DNA from: Sphingobacteriales bacterium
GTDB lineage: Bacteria; Bacteroidota; Bacteroidia; Chitinophagales; UBA2359
Length of the DNA: 64,000 bases
Direction: 5' to 3'
NCBI GenBank assembly: GCA_016706405.1
Contig: JADJJT010000003.1
Location: 372,001-436,000 of the forward strand
Below are positions 36,465 through 46,113 of the stretch, piece by piece. Made by a program: the position numbers and the translations under genes. Each line of letters opens with the position of its first letter. The first letter of the stretch is position 1. The notes beneath the pieces are model-generated. The model was not told the origin of the DNA. It ran no database searches and saw nothing but the letters and a program-made list of their open reading frames with translations.

Positions 36465-39240
36465 ATAGTTTGAGTTCTTTAATTTTTAATTGCTCAACAG
36501 CCGTTTTTTCTTGGTTTGTAAGCGGATTATGCGACAAATTTAATTGCTCTAAACGACCTAACTGAGCTATATCGGCACTTGGGTTGGCAATATTATGCCC
36601 CGCCAAGTTTAGGGCTGTTAAATTAGTTAAACTTTTTAATCCGGATGTATTGGTTAGTTTAAAACTGAGTTTTGTTTTGCTTGTTTTAAAAAATGTGATT
36701 TTGGAGGTGGTAAAAATTTCAGCCAGTTGGGCATCGGTAGGCGGTGTGGTAGTTTCACCTTTTTGCAACAGTACGTTAAAGGCTTTTTGCCATTGTGGCT
36801 CTAAATTGTTCCACCAGTTTGTGCGGCGTTCGGGGGTATTGTAGTAAACGGCAGTTCGGGTGGGTTTAATGTTTGCATTTGTATTTTGGGTTTGGGAAAC
36901 ATTCTTTTTAGGAGGCTCAACTTTCTTAGCTGTTTTTTCCGGATGCTTTTTTGTCTCGGGTTGAGATTTTTGAACTGGTATTCCGGCTGTCTTAACTGTC
37001 GGAACTGTTGTTTTTTTAACGGCAGTTATTTTTTTACTATCTGTATCCGGATTTTTTTTCTTGCCTGCTACTGGCAATGGTGTTTTTGAATGTGCATCAA
37101 TCGTGTTTAATTGTTTTTCTTTTGTTGTCTTCTCGGCAGTTGTTTGTTTTATTAGTTTTGGCTTTTCTTTGTTCTCAACTGTTTTGTCTTTTGAGGTGGG
37201 TTGTTGTTGTTTTTGTTTTTTAACCTTGGGTTGTACCGAAGTTTTAGCCTCGTCTGTTTTTTGAGGCGGTGTATTTATTACAACTGGTGGCGCAAGCTCG
37301 GTAGGCGTAACTGGCGGAGAACTTGTAATTATAGTATCTTGAGCAATTGGAGCAGTTGATTTTTTAATTACTTTTTTAGTCGATTCTTTTGCCGCTTCAT
37401 TTTTTTCTTTGGCAGTCTGTTTCCCCTTCGCTCTGGTATCATTTTTATTAATAGTTATTTTTTCATCTGCAATGGTTGCTTTCTCCTTAGTTTTTTCAAT
37501 CGTATTTGGAGTTTCTTCTTTTATAATTTCGGGTGTTTGTAAGGCAGGTGATTGCGTATTATTGTTTGTATCGGTGGTAGTTGTAATATTATTTTCAGGT
37601 GTTGATAATTGGGGCGTGTGTGTTTGTGTTATGGTTGGCAACTCAATTTTACCCGGAATAATTAGTCTTTTTTTAGCGGGAACGGGTTGTTGATTGGCAG
37701 GTTGTATTGTTTTTTGAGGTGCAGTATTAACTTGCTCGTTTTTTGATTGTTGTTGATTTGTTAAAGTATCGGCAACAACATTAATTGTTGGGTTTACTTC
37801 ATCCGGATTAATTAGGTTGTTATTTTCGTTTGCAGGCTCGTGCAGTTTAAGTTCTTCTTTTTTACCCTCTTTCTTTACCAAACTTGATATTTTATTTTTA
37901 GTTTGCGGTTGCCCTTGTTTATTTGTTTGCTGCTTATGCGGTTGTTGTTGTTTTTGTTGAGGTGTTTTTTCAGTACTGTTAAATACAGGTATTGTTTGTA
38001 GTGAAGGCGGCTCGGCGTTTATTTCATTTTTATTGGATATTTCAGAATTTACAGGCTGGTTTTGTATATCTTGTAGGGGTTTTTGCTCATTTTTTGGCCC
38101 GCCATTGCCATTTCCGTTGGTATTGGTATTGGTATTGGCGTTATTGGTAGTAGTAACCAATTTTTGCTCGGCGTTTTGTTGCAAATTGCCAATTCGTTGG
38201 CGCAGTTGTTGTATGGTATTGTCTTTGGCTTTTAAATCGTTGTCTTTGTTGCGCAAATCCACTTCAAGGCGATGTAGGCGGCTGCGCAATTCTTTTTCTT
38301 CGGGGGTAGGCAATATAATAGAAATCTCGCGTGCACAAAGCCCATTTTTATTATTGCCAATTACAAACGATATGGGCATACCTTTATTTATATCACCCGC
38401 AATGGCATCTCTAAAATACGAGCGGTAAAAAAATATAATTTCGCCGGTGCTGTCCACTTTTATTGTGCCCGATGTATTTCGGTCATCGTAGCTATCAATT
38501 AGTCCGGTAACTCTTTGCGGTTCTTTCGAGGGTATTTCTTTTATATTAAGCGCAAAAATACCGCGTTCGTTTTCGGCTATGGTAAACTGCACCTGCTGCC
38601 CAACTGTTAAATTGTTTTTAATATTACCTGCTGTTACATACACATCCGTTTCGTAGGTAATAAGCCCCCAGCCCTCGTTTACATTATAAAACTTTACTTT
38701 TCCGGATAGAATATTAGTGTCGTTAGGAAAAATATACGAAGACAATTCCTCAAAAAGTTTATCGGTCGAAGGTTCAATAGTAGTATTAACATCTAAATCG
38801 GCCAAAATTAAATGCCTGTTGCCCATAAAATTAATTACCTCGCCCATAAAAAGTCGCTGAGGCAAAGCTTCGCGCTCTTTCCAGGTATATTTATTGTAGC
38901 GAGGCTCTTGGTATTGGTCGTTGCTAATTACCGAAGCACCGTACCGGTGGGCTAATTCAAGTACAAAGCCATCGGCTTTTTTGCCCCCCATTATTTGATG
39001 GAAATACTCTTTATTAGTCAGCAAACGCTCGTAAATATCGCGGTGGCGGTCTAAAAGTTTGCGCGGCGTACTGGCATCGAAAATACAAAAAAAATTGTAT
39101 TGCCTTTGGTGCAAACAAACCAATAATTGCAACAATGGGTTTAACGAGGGCGGGGCCGAGGTATCTTCCCAATAACAAACATTGGTTGCATCAATAATAA
39201 AATAGTCGAGGTTATATTTTTGAGCAGGTTTTTTTTTCAT
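36463..39240 (-). CDS. NYN-type nuclease with two cold-shock-like domains and C-terminal LRR
   Basis: A 925-residue multi-domain protein. Residues 9-150 are a NYN/PIN-like nuclease domain of the Zc3h12a-like type: IDATN with D17/N20, FCIFDAST (D55), KKADGFVLELAH (D90) and VISNDQY (D108) line up with the acidic catalytic set. OB-fold cold-shock-like domains lie at about 179-233 (GKVKFYNVNEGWGLI) and 243-308. A coiled coil follows at 312-360. A Gln/Asn/Thr/Lys/Pro-rich disordered linker covers about 361-790. A C-terminal region has a WxxLEPQWQKAFN helix and leucine-rich repeats (LTALNLAGHNI, LEQLNLSHNPL). No signal peptide or membrane span, so it is cytoplasmic. RNA cleavage is inference. Confidence 0.8.
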   Translation of the reverse strand: MKKKPAQKYNLDYFIIDATNVCYWEDTSAPPSLNPLLQLLVCLHQRQYNFFCIFDASTPRKLLDRHRDIYERLLTNKEYFHQIMGGKKADGFVLELAHRYGASVISNDQYQEPRYNKYTWKEREALPQRLFMGEVINFMGNRHLILADLDVNTTIEPSTDKLFEELSSYIFPNDTNILSGKVKFYNVNEGWGLITYETDVYVTAGNIKNNLTVGQQVQFTIAENERGIFALNIKEIPSKEPQRVTGLIDSYDDRNTSGTIKVDSTGEIIFFYRSYFRDAIAGDINKGMPISFVIGNNKNGLCAREISIILPTPEEKELRSRLHRLEVDLRNKDNDLKAKDNTIQQLRQRIGNLQQNAEQKLVTTTNNANTNTNTNGNGNGGPKNEQKPLQDIQNQPVNSEISNKNEINAEPPSLQTIPVFNSTEKTPQQKQQQPHKQQTNKQGQPQTKNKISSLVKKEGKKEELKLHEPANENNNLINPDEVNPTINVVADTLTNQQQSKNEQVNTAPQKTIQPANQQPVPAKKRLIIPGKIELPTITQTHTPQLSTPENNITTTTDTNNNTQSPALQTPEIIKEETPNTIEKTKEKATIADEKITINKNDTRAKGKQTAKEKNEAAKESTKKVIKKSTAPIAQDTIITSSPPVTPTELAPPVVINTPPQKTDEAKTSVQPKVKKQKQQQPTSKDKTVENKEKPKLIKQTTAEKTTKEKQLNTIDAHSKTPLPVAGKKKNPDTDSKKITAVKKTTVPTVKTAGIPVQKSQPETKKHPEKTAKKVEPPKKNVSQTQNTNANIKPTRTAVYYNTPERRTNWWNNLEPQWQKAFNVLLQKGETTTPPTDAQLAEIFTTSKITFFKTSKTKLSFKLTNTSGLKSLTNLTALNLAGHNIANPSADIAQLGRLEQLNLSHNPLTNQEKTAVEQLKIKELKL

Positions 39241-39711
39241 GTTAATAAAATGGCGTTCGGTTTAGGTGAGTAATTTCTCAATCTGTTGTTTTAAGGCCAA
39301 AAGGCAAAATTTTATATTCTTTTCTTGTTATGTAATTTAATCTGTCAGGCAAAAAAGATAAGGGCAACAGTTGGAAAGAGGTAGTGGTTCTTTTTTTAAA
39401 GCGTTTAGTTTAGCGCAGAATTGATTTATAGTAGGATAAAGGTTTAATGCTCTGTTTTTTTCGTTTGATTCAAAATAAAAGGCAATAAAGCAACAAGTTG
39501 TAACAAAACCGTTGCAAAACAAATGCCAATGAGTAAAATACAATGTTATGAACCTGTAAAACAAACTATCAACCACTTTAAGCAAACAATCTCAATTAAT
39601 AAATCAATTACCTTTTAAAAGATTGTTGTTCTCTTAATTAAATTGCTTAGTCGGTTCATAGCATTAGTTCATTTTTGCATAAGCTTCGAGGCAAGTAAGG
39701 CCTTAATTTGG
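39241..39711. other. Spacer with no supported gene
   Basis: AT-rich spacer between two minus-strand genes, 471 bp. The only sizeable frame, 39337-39585 on the minus strand, has no resemblance to a protein family. No hairpin, tRNA or clear -7 element was seen. Confidence 0.5.
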
Positions 39712-40695
39712 CTATTTTTTAAGATACATTACTTCTTTTACAGCCTTAACAGTGCGGCTTATACTTGGCTCGGTTGCATCAACCAAGGCGCGTGCGTACC
39801 CATACGATACGTCGGCGCTATTAATACGCAAAACTGGGGCATCTAAATAGTCAAAAGCCCGTTTTTGCATCATGTAAGCCACCTCGCTCGAAACAGAGGC
39901 AAAAGGCCAACTTTCATCATTTACAACCATCCGGTTAGTTTTTTTCAAGGAGGCAATTAAGGTGTCGTAATCTAATGGGCGAATGGTGCGCAGGTCAATT
40001 ACTTCGGCATTAATACCTTCTTTTTCTAACTCGGTTGCGGCTTTTAGGGCAACCTTCATCATTTTGTTAAACGACACAATGGTTACATCTGTTCCTGGGC
40101 GTTTAACATCGGCTTTGCCTATTTCAATAAGGTACTCTTCTTCGGGAACTTCGGTTTCTTCGCCATAAGCAAGCTCCGACTCCATAAAAACAACCGGGTC
40201 GTTATCACGTATGGCCGATTTCATTAAGCCTTTGGCATCGTAAGCATTAGCTACGCTAATTACTTTTAATCCGGGTGTATTGCCCAACCACGACTCAAAG
40301 CTTTGCGAGTGTTGTGCCGCTAATTGCCCGGCATTGCCAGATGGCCCTCTAAATACAATAGGGCATGTAAATTGCCCGCCCGACATTGACCGTATTTTAG
40401 CCGCCGAGTTAATAATTTGGTCAAAGGCAAGCAAAGCAAAGTTCCATGTCATAAATTCAATTATAGGGCGCAAACCGCCCATGGCAGCCCCAACACCAAT
40501 TCCGGCAAACCCAAGTTCGGCAATAGGTGTGTCAATAACGCGCTTGGGGCCAAACTCGGCCAACATGCCTTCACTAACCTTATAAGCACCGTTATATTCG
40601 GCTACTTCTTCGCCCATTAGTAATACATTTTCATCGCGGCGCATTTCCTCGCTCATGGCTTCGCCCAAGGCCTCTCTAAGTTTTAATCTTCGCAT
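39712..40695 (-). CDS. pdhB: Pyruvate dehydrogenase E1 component, beta subunit
   Basis: A 327-residue beta subunit of the alpha2beta2 pyruvate dehydrogenase E1. It begins LREALGEAMSEEMRRDENVLLMGEEVAEYNGAYKVSEGM, broken here only for description, and contains DTPIAELGFAGIGVGAA, EFMTWNF, a GNAGQLAAQHSQS loop and the C-terminal transketolase domain with EVIDLRTIRPLD. Its alpha partner is about 25 kb away at 13883-14899; E2 and E3 are not in the window. Confidence 0.95.
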   Translation of the reverse strand: MRRLKLREALGEAMSEEMRRDENVLLMGEEVAEYNGAYKVSEGMLAEFGPKRVIDTPIAELGFAGIGVGAAMGGLRPIIEFMTWNFALLAFDQIINSAAKIRSMSGGQFTCPIVFRGPSGNAGQLAAQHSQSFESWLGNTPGLKVISVANAYDAKGLMKSAIRDNDPVVFMESELAYGEETEVPEEEYLIEIGKADVKRPGTDVTIVSFNKMMKVALKAATELEKEGINAEVIDLRTIRPLDYDTLIASLKKTNRMVVNDESWPFASVSSEVAYMMQKRAFDYLDAPVLRINSADVSYGYARALVDATEPSISRTVKAVKEVMYLKK

Positions 40696-41036
40696 TTAGA
40701 ATATTATTTTTAAAGTTTGAGGTTTATTTTACAAGAAAAAATTAAAAATGCAAAGATACGGATTTTTAAATAGACTTGTTTGTTTCGATTACTATTTATT
40801 CCGGATAAAAAACAGTCAAATTTCTCCTATTCAAATACCATAAGAGACAAATAAACAGGGTTGGCGAAATACAAAACAAAACCTTTAAGTATAAATTAAA
40901 TCAACGCAATGCTAATTTTTGATGCTTAAAAATCAAGTAAAACAAGCTATATTTACCCCGCAATTGACCGAAAATAAGAAAAGCCACCCATCATTTAATA
41001 ATAATTTGTTTAGAAATTTCGTTTCGATTAACAATT
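40696..41036. other. Divergent spacer between pdhB and the porE-like gene
   Basis: The minus strand carries TATCTTTG at 40751-40758, 55 bp before pdhB, a perfect -7 element. A TCCGGATAAA copy lies at 40800. A short plus-strand frame at 40919-41104 overlaps the PorE-like start and is not accepted. Confidence 0.5.
40751..40758 (-). promoter_or_regulatory. -7 element TATCTTTG for pdhB
   Basis: Exact TAnnTTTG match on the minus strand, 55 bp before the pdhB ATG. No -33 TTTG is visible at the usual spacing. Confidence 0.55.
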
Positions 41037-43052
41037 ATGGTCAATCATTTTTTCCGGATATTATCGCTGCTTATCTTTATATTTTGTTGCCTGATAAGCA
41101 ATAGCAACAACTCAGCAATACAGGCTCAACCAAAAACGGCAGCAAAAAGCAAATCAAAAACGGCAAAAAAACCATCAAAAGCCGATAAACTTTTTGCCTC
41201 GGCACGCGATTATTTGGTTATACAAAACAACCCAACCGAAGCCGAAAAAATATTTAAAAAAATTATCAAAAAATACCCTAACTATTTACAGGCTTACAAC
41301 GAGCTTGCCGACTTATATACCGCGCAAAAAAAATATGCCGATATGCGCAAAATCTATACAACCATGCTCGAGCGGGGTAAAACTCCTAAAAACCAATTTA
41401 TGGTGCATTTAAAATGGGGCGAAATTGAAAAAAAATTGGGCAACTACGATACCGCAGCCCTACACCTCGAAAAAAGTTTGACTCAAAAAGTACCCGCAAA
41501 CTGGGACGACCGCGTAAAAAAAGCCAAAAACTTGCTCGAAAACAGCAAATTTGCCGCAAAAGCAATAAAAAATCCGGTAACTTTTAAGCCTATCCACTTA
41601 GACAGCACCATTAACTCGCGGTTCGACGAATATTTGCCCATGATTACCGCCGATGAAGGAACCATGGTTTTTACCCGCCGCATTGGGCGCGACCTTCGCG
41701 TGAATGAAGATTTTTATATAAGCCGCAAAGATACAGCCAACCACTGGAAATACGCTTTACCGCTTGGCCAACCCATTAACACCGAAACAAACGAAGGTGC
41801 TATTAGCATTTCGCCCGATGGTACTCGCCTGTTTTTTGCCGCCGAAGGGCGTAAAGATGGGTTGGGGGGGTTCGATATATATTACTCGATAAGGCGTGGC
41901 GATGGCTGGGAAGGCCCCTACAATTTGGGGCATCCTGTTAATAGCCCCGGATGGGAATCGCAGCCCTGCCTTAGTGCCGATGGGCAGGAACTGTATTTTT
42001 GTAGTCGCCGCAACGGTGGGCTGGGTGGTATTGATATTTGGGTTAGCTATTTAAAAGATAATTTTTGGACTACCCCTAAGAACTTGGGCGAACCCATTAA
42101 TACATCCGGAGATGAACAAACACCATTTATTCACCCCGATGGGCAAACGTTTTATTTTTCATCTTCGGGGCATGTTGGCATGGGCGATAACGATTTATTT
42201 ATGACCCGCAAACAGCCAAACGGACAATGGGCAAAACCACAAAATTTAGGCTACCCTATAAATACCTACAACAACGAAGGGGGGCTGGCAGTTACCGCAA
42301 GCGGGCAATACGCTTATTATTCGGCACTTACCGACTCGGCGGGCTTTGATATTTTCTATTTTGAACTGCCTAAAAACCTCCAACCTAACTTTGTAACCTA
42401 TGGCAAGGGTTTAATTACCGATGCTGAAACAAAAAGCGAACTGGGTGCAAATATTGATATAACTGATTTACAAACCGGCAAAATAGTCATTGCCACATCA
42501 AGCGACCCGCTAACCGGCGAGTTTTTATTTACCCTGCCCTTGGGCAAAAATTATATGTGTAATGTAAATAAAGAAAATTATTTGTTTTACAGCGACCATT
42601 TTTCATTAGATACGCCCAACCCACCCGATAAACCTTTTTTAATAGATATTAAATTAAAGCCTATAAAACGCACTATTGTAGGCCCCAACGAAAAAGTAAT
42701 AAGCTGGAATGTTGGCGCGCCCGTTGTGCTTAAAAATGTATTTTTTGAAACCGGGAAATACGAACTTCAACCCTTGTCTTATCCGGAATTAAACCGCTTG
42801 GTAGAACTGCTCAACCAAACCCCCGAAATGCGCATCGAATTATCGGGTCATACCGACAATGTAGGCTTGGCAGCGGCCAATCAAACTTTATCGGTTAACC
42901 GCGCCAAAGCTGTTTATAACTATTTAATTGCCCAAGGCATTAACGCAAACCGTTTGTCGTACAAGGGCTACGGCGACACCCGGCCTGTTGCCCCCAACAC
43001 CACCGACGAGGGGCGCGCTGCCAACCGCCGCACCGAGTTTACTATTTTGTAA
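41037..43052 (+). CDS. PorE-like envelope protein (TPR, PD40 propeller, CRD, OmpA C-domain)
   Basis: A 671-residue exported protein. The N-terminus is hydrophobic (about 5-30), followed by a Lys-rich linker. TPR helices are at about 50-165. A five-bladed PD40 propeller lies at about 195-420, with repeats such as EGAISISPDGTRLFFAA, SQPCLSADGQELYF and QTPFIHPDGQTFYFSS. A carboxypeptidase-regulatory-like fold covers about 430-515. An OmpA_C peptidoglycan-binding domain (about 550-671) has ELSGHTDNVG and YKGYGDTRP. This order matches PorE, the T9SS component that ties the secretion apparatus to peptidoglycan. Paralogues with this architecture exist, so the exact role is uncertain. Confidence 0.82.
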   Translation: MVNHFFRILSLLIFIFCCLISNSNNSAIQAQPKTAAKSKSKTAKKPSKADKLFASARDYLVIQNNPTEAEKIFKKIIKKYPNYLQAYNELADLYTAQKKYADMRKIYTTMLERGKTPKNQFMVHLKWGEIEKKLGNYDTAALHLEKSLTQKVPANWDDRVKKAKNLLENSKFAAKAIKNPVTFKPIHLDSTINSRFDEYLPMITADEGTMVFTRRIGRDLRVNEDFYISRKDTANHWKYALPLGQPINTETNEGAISISPDGTRLFFAAEGRKDGLGGFDIYYSIRRGDGWEGPYNLGHPVNSPGWESQPCLSADGQELYFCSRRNGGLGGIDIWVSYLKDNFWTTPKNLGEPINTSGDEQTPFIHPDGQTFYFSSSGHVGMGDNDLFMTRKQPNGQWAKPQNLGYPINTYNNEGGLAVTASGQYAYYSALTDSAGFDIFYFELPKNLQPNFVTYGKGLITDAETKSELGANIDITDLQTGKIVIATSSDPLTGEFLFTLPLGKNYMCNVNKENYLFYSDHFSLDTPNPPDKPFLIDIKLKPIKRTIVGPNEKVISWNVGAPVVLKNVFFETGKYELQPLSYPELNRLVELLNQTPEMRIELSGHTDNVGLAAANQTLSVNRAKAVYNYLIAQGINANRLSYKGYGDTRPVAPNTTDEGRAANRRTEFTIL

Positions 43053-43166
43053 AATCAGCTAAACAATCAAACTAATGAATACGGCGTAAAAATCTCAATA
43101 TCTCCATAAATCCACACGATGTCTATAAAGGCAAACTAAGGGTACACACTACAAACCAATAAAAAA

Positions 43167-46052
43167 ATGGTATTAAGTTGGAATGAAATAAAAGACAGAG
43201 CACTAAAGTTCTCAAAAGAATGGGCAGCCACTTCAAACGAAGAAGCGGACGCAAAACCTTTTTTAGTTGAGTTTTTTAATGTGTTTGGAATTAGTAGTAA
43301 ACGTGTTTCGACCTTTGAACACAGAGTAAAAAAACTGGACGACAAAGACGGTTATATTGACTTACTTTGGAAAGGAACAATTTTAATTGAAATGAAAAGC
43401 CGGGGCAAAAACCTTGAGAAAGCCTACCTACAAGCCAAAGAATATACATACGGGCTAAAACAACATGAATTGCCAAAGTACATCCTTGTTTCTGACTTTG
43501 AAAACTTTAGGCTTTACGACCTTGAGGAAGACAAAATCATAGAATTTAAACTTAGCGACCTTGTAAATAATGTTCAGCATTTCGGTTACATCTTAGGGTA
43601 TCAAAAAAAGATTTACAAAGAGCAAGACCCTGCAAACATTAAAGCAGCAGAGTTAATGGGCAAATTGCACGACCGACTGGAAGAGATAGGTTACACCGGA
43701 CATCCGGTAGAAGTTTATTTGGTTCGTATTTTATTTTGTTTGTTTGCCGAAGACACAACGATTTTTAACAAACAACAATTTCAAGATTATTTAGAGCAAC
43801 GAACAAACGAAGACGGCAGCGACCTTGCCGCAAAATTGCAAGAATTATTTCAAGTATTAAACACACCGAAAGAAAACCGGTTTAAAAATATAGACGAGCA
43901 ACTTGCCGACTTTCCGTATGTAAACGGAAAACTTTTTGAAGAAAACCTACCTACGGCAAGTTTCGACAGCAAAATGCGACAAGCATTACTTAACTGCTGT
44001 TACATTGACTGGAGTAAAATATCGCCTGCTATATTTGGCTCCATGTTTCAAAGCGTAATGAACCCCAAAGAACGCCGAAACTTAGGCGCGCACTACACCA
44101 GCGAAACCAATATTTTAAAACTTATTAAACCGCTTTTTTTAGACGAACTGTGGAAAGAGTTTGAACGCATAAAAGACAACAAAAACAAACTTCCTGAATT
44201 TCATAAAAAACTAAGCACACTAAAATTTCTTGACCCTGCTTGCGGTTGCGGAAACTTCCTTGTAATTACTTACCGAGAATTGCGTTTGCTTGAAATTGAA
44301 ATTTTGAGGGCTTTAAATAAATCAGGACAACGAGTAATTGACGTAAGCGATATTATTTGGCTCGATGTTGATATGATGTATGGAATTGAATACGAAGAAT
44401 TTCCTGCCCGGATTGCCGAAGTTGCCATGTGGCTTATTGACCACCAAATGAATATGCAAATTAGCAACGAGTTTGGGCAATACTTTGTGCGTTTGCCGCT
44501 TAAAAAATCTGCTAAAATTATTCACGGCGATGCTTTAGAAACCGATTGGCAAACTTTGTTAAATCCGGAAAATACAATAAATATTATAACAAAACATGCT
44601 GCCATTTTTTTGGTTGAAGAACCTCAATCAACCTATAAAACAGTGAACGTTCAAGCAGAAACTTTTGAGGTGCACAAAGGTAAAAATCCGGAAGATGCAC
44701 CTGCCATAAAGTTTGACTATATTTTAGGTAATCCGCCGTTTATTGGTTCAAAATTAATGAAGCAAACCCAACGAAATCAAATTGTAAAACTGTTTGACAA
44801 CGCAGACGGAAGCGGCATTTTAGACTATGTAACAGGTTGGTATATTAAAGCAGCAAAATATATACTAGGTACAAAAATTAAGGTAGCTTTTGTTTCTACG
44901 AACTCTATTGTGCAAGGAGAACAAACAAGCATTCTGTGGGGGCAAATGCTCAACAAATACAATATTAAAATTCATTTTGCACACCGTACTTTTAAATGGA
45001 GCAACGAAGCAAAAGGAAATGCAGCCGTTTATTGTGTGATAATTGGCTTCGCTAACTACGACACCACAAACAAAAGCATTTTTGACTATGAAGACATCAA
45101 AGGCGAAGCACACGAACTGAAAGCAAAAAATATCAATCCGTATTTGGTTGATGCAAAAGATATTTTAATCTTTAAACGAACAAATCCTGTTTGTGAAGTA
45201 CCAAAAATTAAGTTTGGCAATCAACCTATTGATGGAGGCTGGCTTATATTAGATGAAAAAGAAAAAAATTTAGCATTAGTAAAAGAACCTTTCATAGATA
45301 AATATATTAGACGATATTATGGTAGTGAAGAATTCATAAATGGAAGAGTTAGATATTGCTTATGGTTTACGGATAAAAATTTTGATCCTAGTGAAATAAA
45401 ATCATCAAGTTTTTTAATGCAGCGATTAGCAAATGTTAGAAAATTTCGGTTAGAGAGTGATAGAAAAGATACTCAAAAGTTAGCTGAAACACCAAGCCAA
45501 TTTGCTTTCAAATCACACGAAGAAACTGACTATGTAATTATTCCAAGCGTTTCTTCGGAAAGAAGAAAGTATATTCCTATTGGTTTTATGGATGCAAAGG
45601 ATATAGCGAGTAACCTATGTTTAATAATTCCTAATGCTAAGTTATTTCATTTTGGAATTCTAACATCCCTAATGCATATGGCTTGGATCAAAAACACTTG
45701 TGGTCGTTTAAAAAGTGATTATCGCTATTCAAATAGTATTGTTTATAATAACTTTCCTTGGCCGGAAAATCCAACAGAAAAGCATATAAAAACCATTGAA
45801 ACAGCCGCTCAAAAGGTTTTAGATGCAAGAGCAAATTTTCAAAAAAACACGATGGCTGAATTATACGAACCAGATGGAATGCCACCAGTTTTAATAAAAG
45901 CACATAACGAGTTAGACAAAGCGGTGGACTTGGCTTACCGACCACAAGCATTTACAAGCGAAGCTAACAGAATGGAGTTTTTATTTGAACTCTACGAAAA
46001 ATACACGGCAGATTTATTTACAACTGTAAAAGCGAAGAAAAACAAAAAATAA
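43167..46052 (+). CDS. MmeI-like type IIG/IIL restriction-modification enzyme
   Basis: A single-chain 961-residue DNA cutter and adenine methyltransferase. The N-terminal nuclease motif is D65-X9-E75-X-K77 (IDLLWKGTILIEMKS), the same spacing as in MmeI. A helical linker leads to the methyltransferase with motif I FLDPACGCGNFL (about 354-365) and motif IV GNPPF (about 521-525). A target-recognition region of about 690-850 follows, then a C-terminal helical part. No separate methylase or specificity gene lies beside it, as expected for this class. The target-recognition stretch is visibly more AT-rich than the rest of the gene. Confidence 0.9.
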   Translation: MVLSWNEIKDRALKFSKEWAATSNEEADAKPFLVEFFNVFGISSKRVSTFEHRVKKLDDKDGYIDLLWKGTILIEMKSRGKNLEKAYLQAKEYTYGLKQHELPKYILVSDFENFRLYDLEEDKIIEFKLSDLVNNVQHFGYILGYQKKIYKEQDPANIKAAELMGKLHDRLEEIGYTGHPVEVYLVRILFCLFAEDTTIFNKQQFQDYLEQRTNEDGSDLAAKLQELFQVLNTPKENRFKNIDEQLADFPYVNGKLFEENLPTASFDSKMRQALLNCCYIDWSKISPAIFGSMFQSVMNPKERRNLGAHYTSETNILKLIKPLFLDELWKEFERIKDNKNKLPEFHKKLSTLKFLDPACGCGNFLVITYRELRLLEIEILRALNKSGQRVIDVSDIIWLDVDMMYGIEYEEFPARIAEVAMWLIDHQMNMQISNEFGQYFVRLPLKKSAKIIHGDALETDWQTLLNPENTINIITKHAAIFLVEEPQSTYKTVNVQAETFEVHKGKNPEDAPAIKFDYILGNPPFIGSKLMKQTQRNQIVKLFDNADGSGILDYVTGWYIKAAKYILGTKIKVAFVSTNSIVQGEQTSILWGQMLNKYNIKIHFAHRTFKWSNEAKGNAAVYCVIIGFANYDTTNKSIFDYEDIKGEAHELKAKNINPYLVDAKDILIFKRTNPVCEVPKIKFGNQPIDGGWLILDEKEKNLALVKEPFIDKYIRRYYGSEEFINGRVRYCLWFTDKNFDPSEIKSSSFLMQRLANVRKFRLESDRKDTQKLAETPSQFAFKSHEETDYVIIPSVSSERRKYIPIGFMDAKDIASNLCLIIPNAKLFHFGILTSLMHMAWIKNTCGRLKSDYRYSNSIVYNNFPWPENPTEKHIKTIETAAQKVLDARANFQKNTMAELYEPDGMPPVLIKAHNELDKAVDLAYRPQAFTSEANRMEFLFELYEKYTADLFTTVKAKKNKK

Positions 46053-46113
46053 TTGATTACAGCCGATTTATATGTTTAGTCGTTTGGCAAATAAGCTATG
46101 TCATAACTTGCAT

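Noticed and set aside
43167..46052. MmeI-like enzyme as the cause of TCCGGA enrichment
   Set aside because: MmeI-type enzymes recognise asymmetric sites, and a host restriction site is normally avoided rather than enriched; no direct link is visible.
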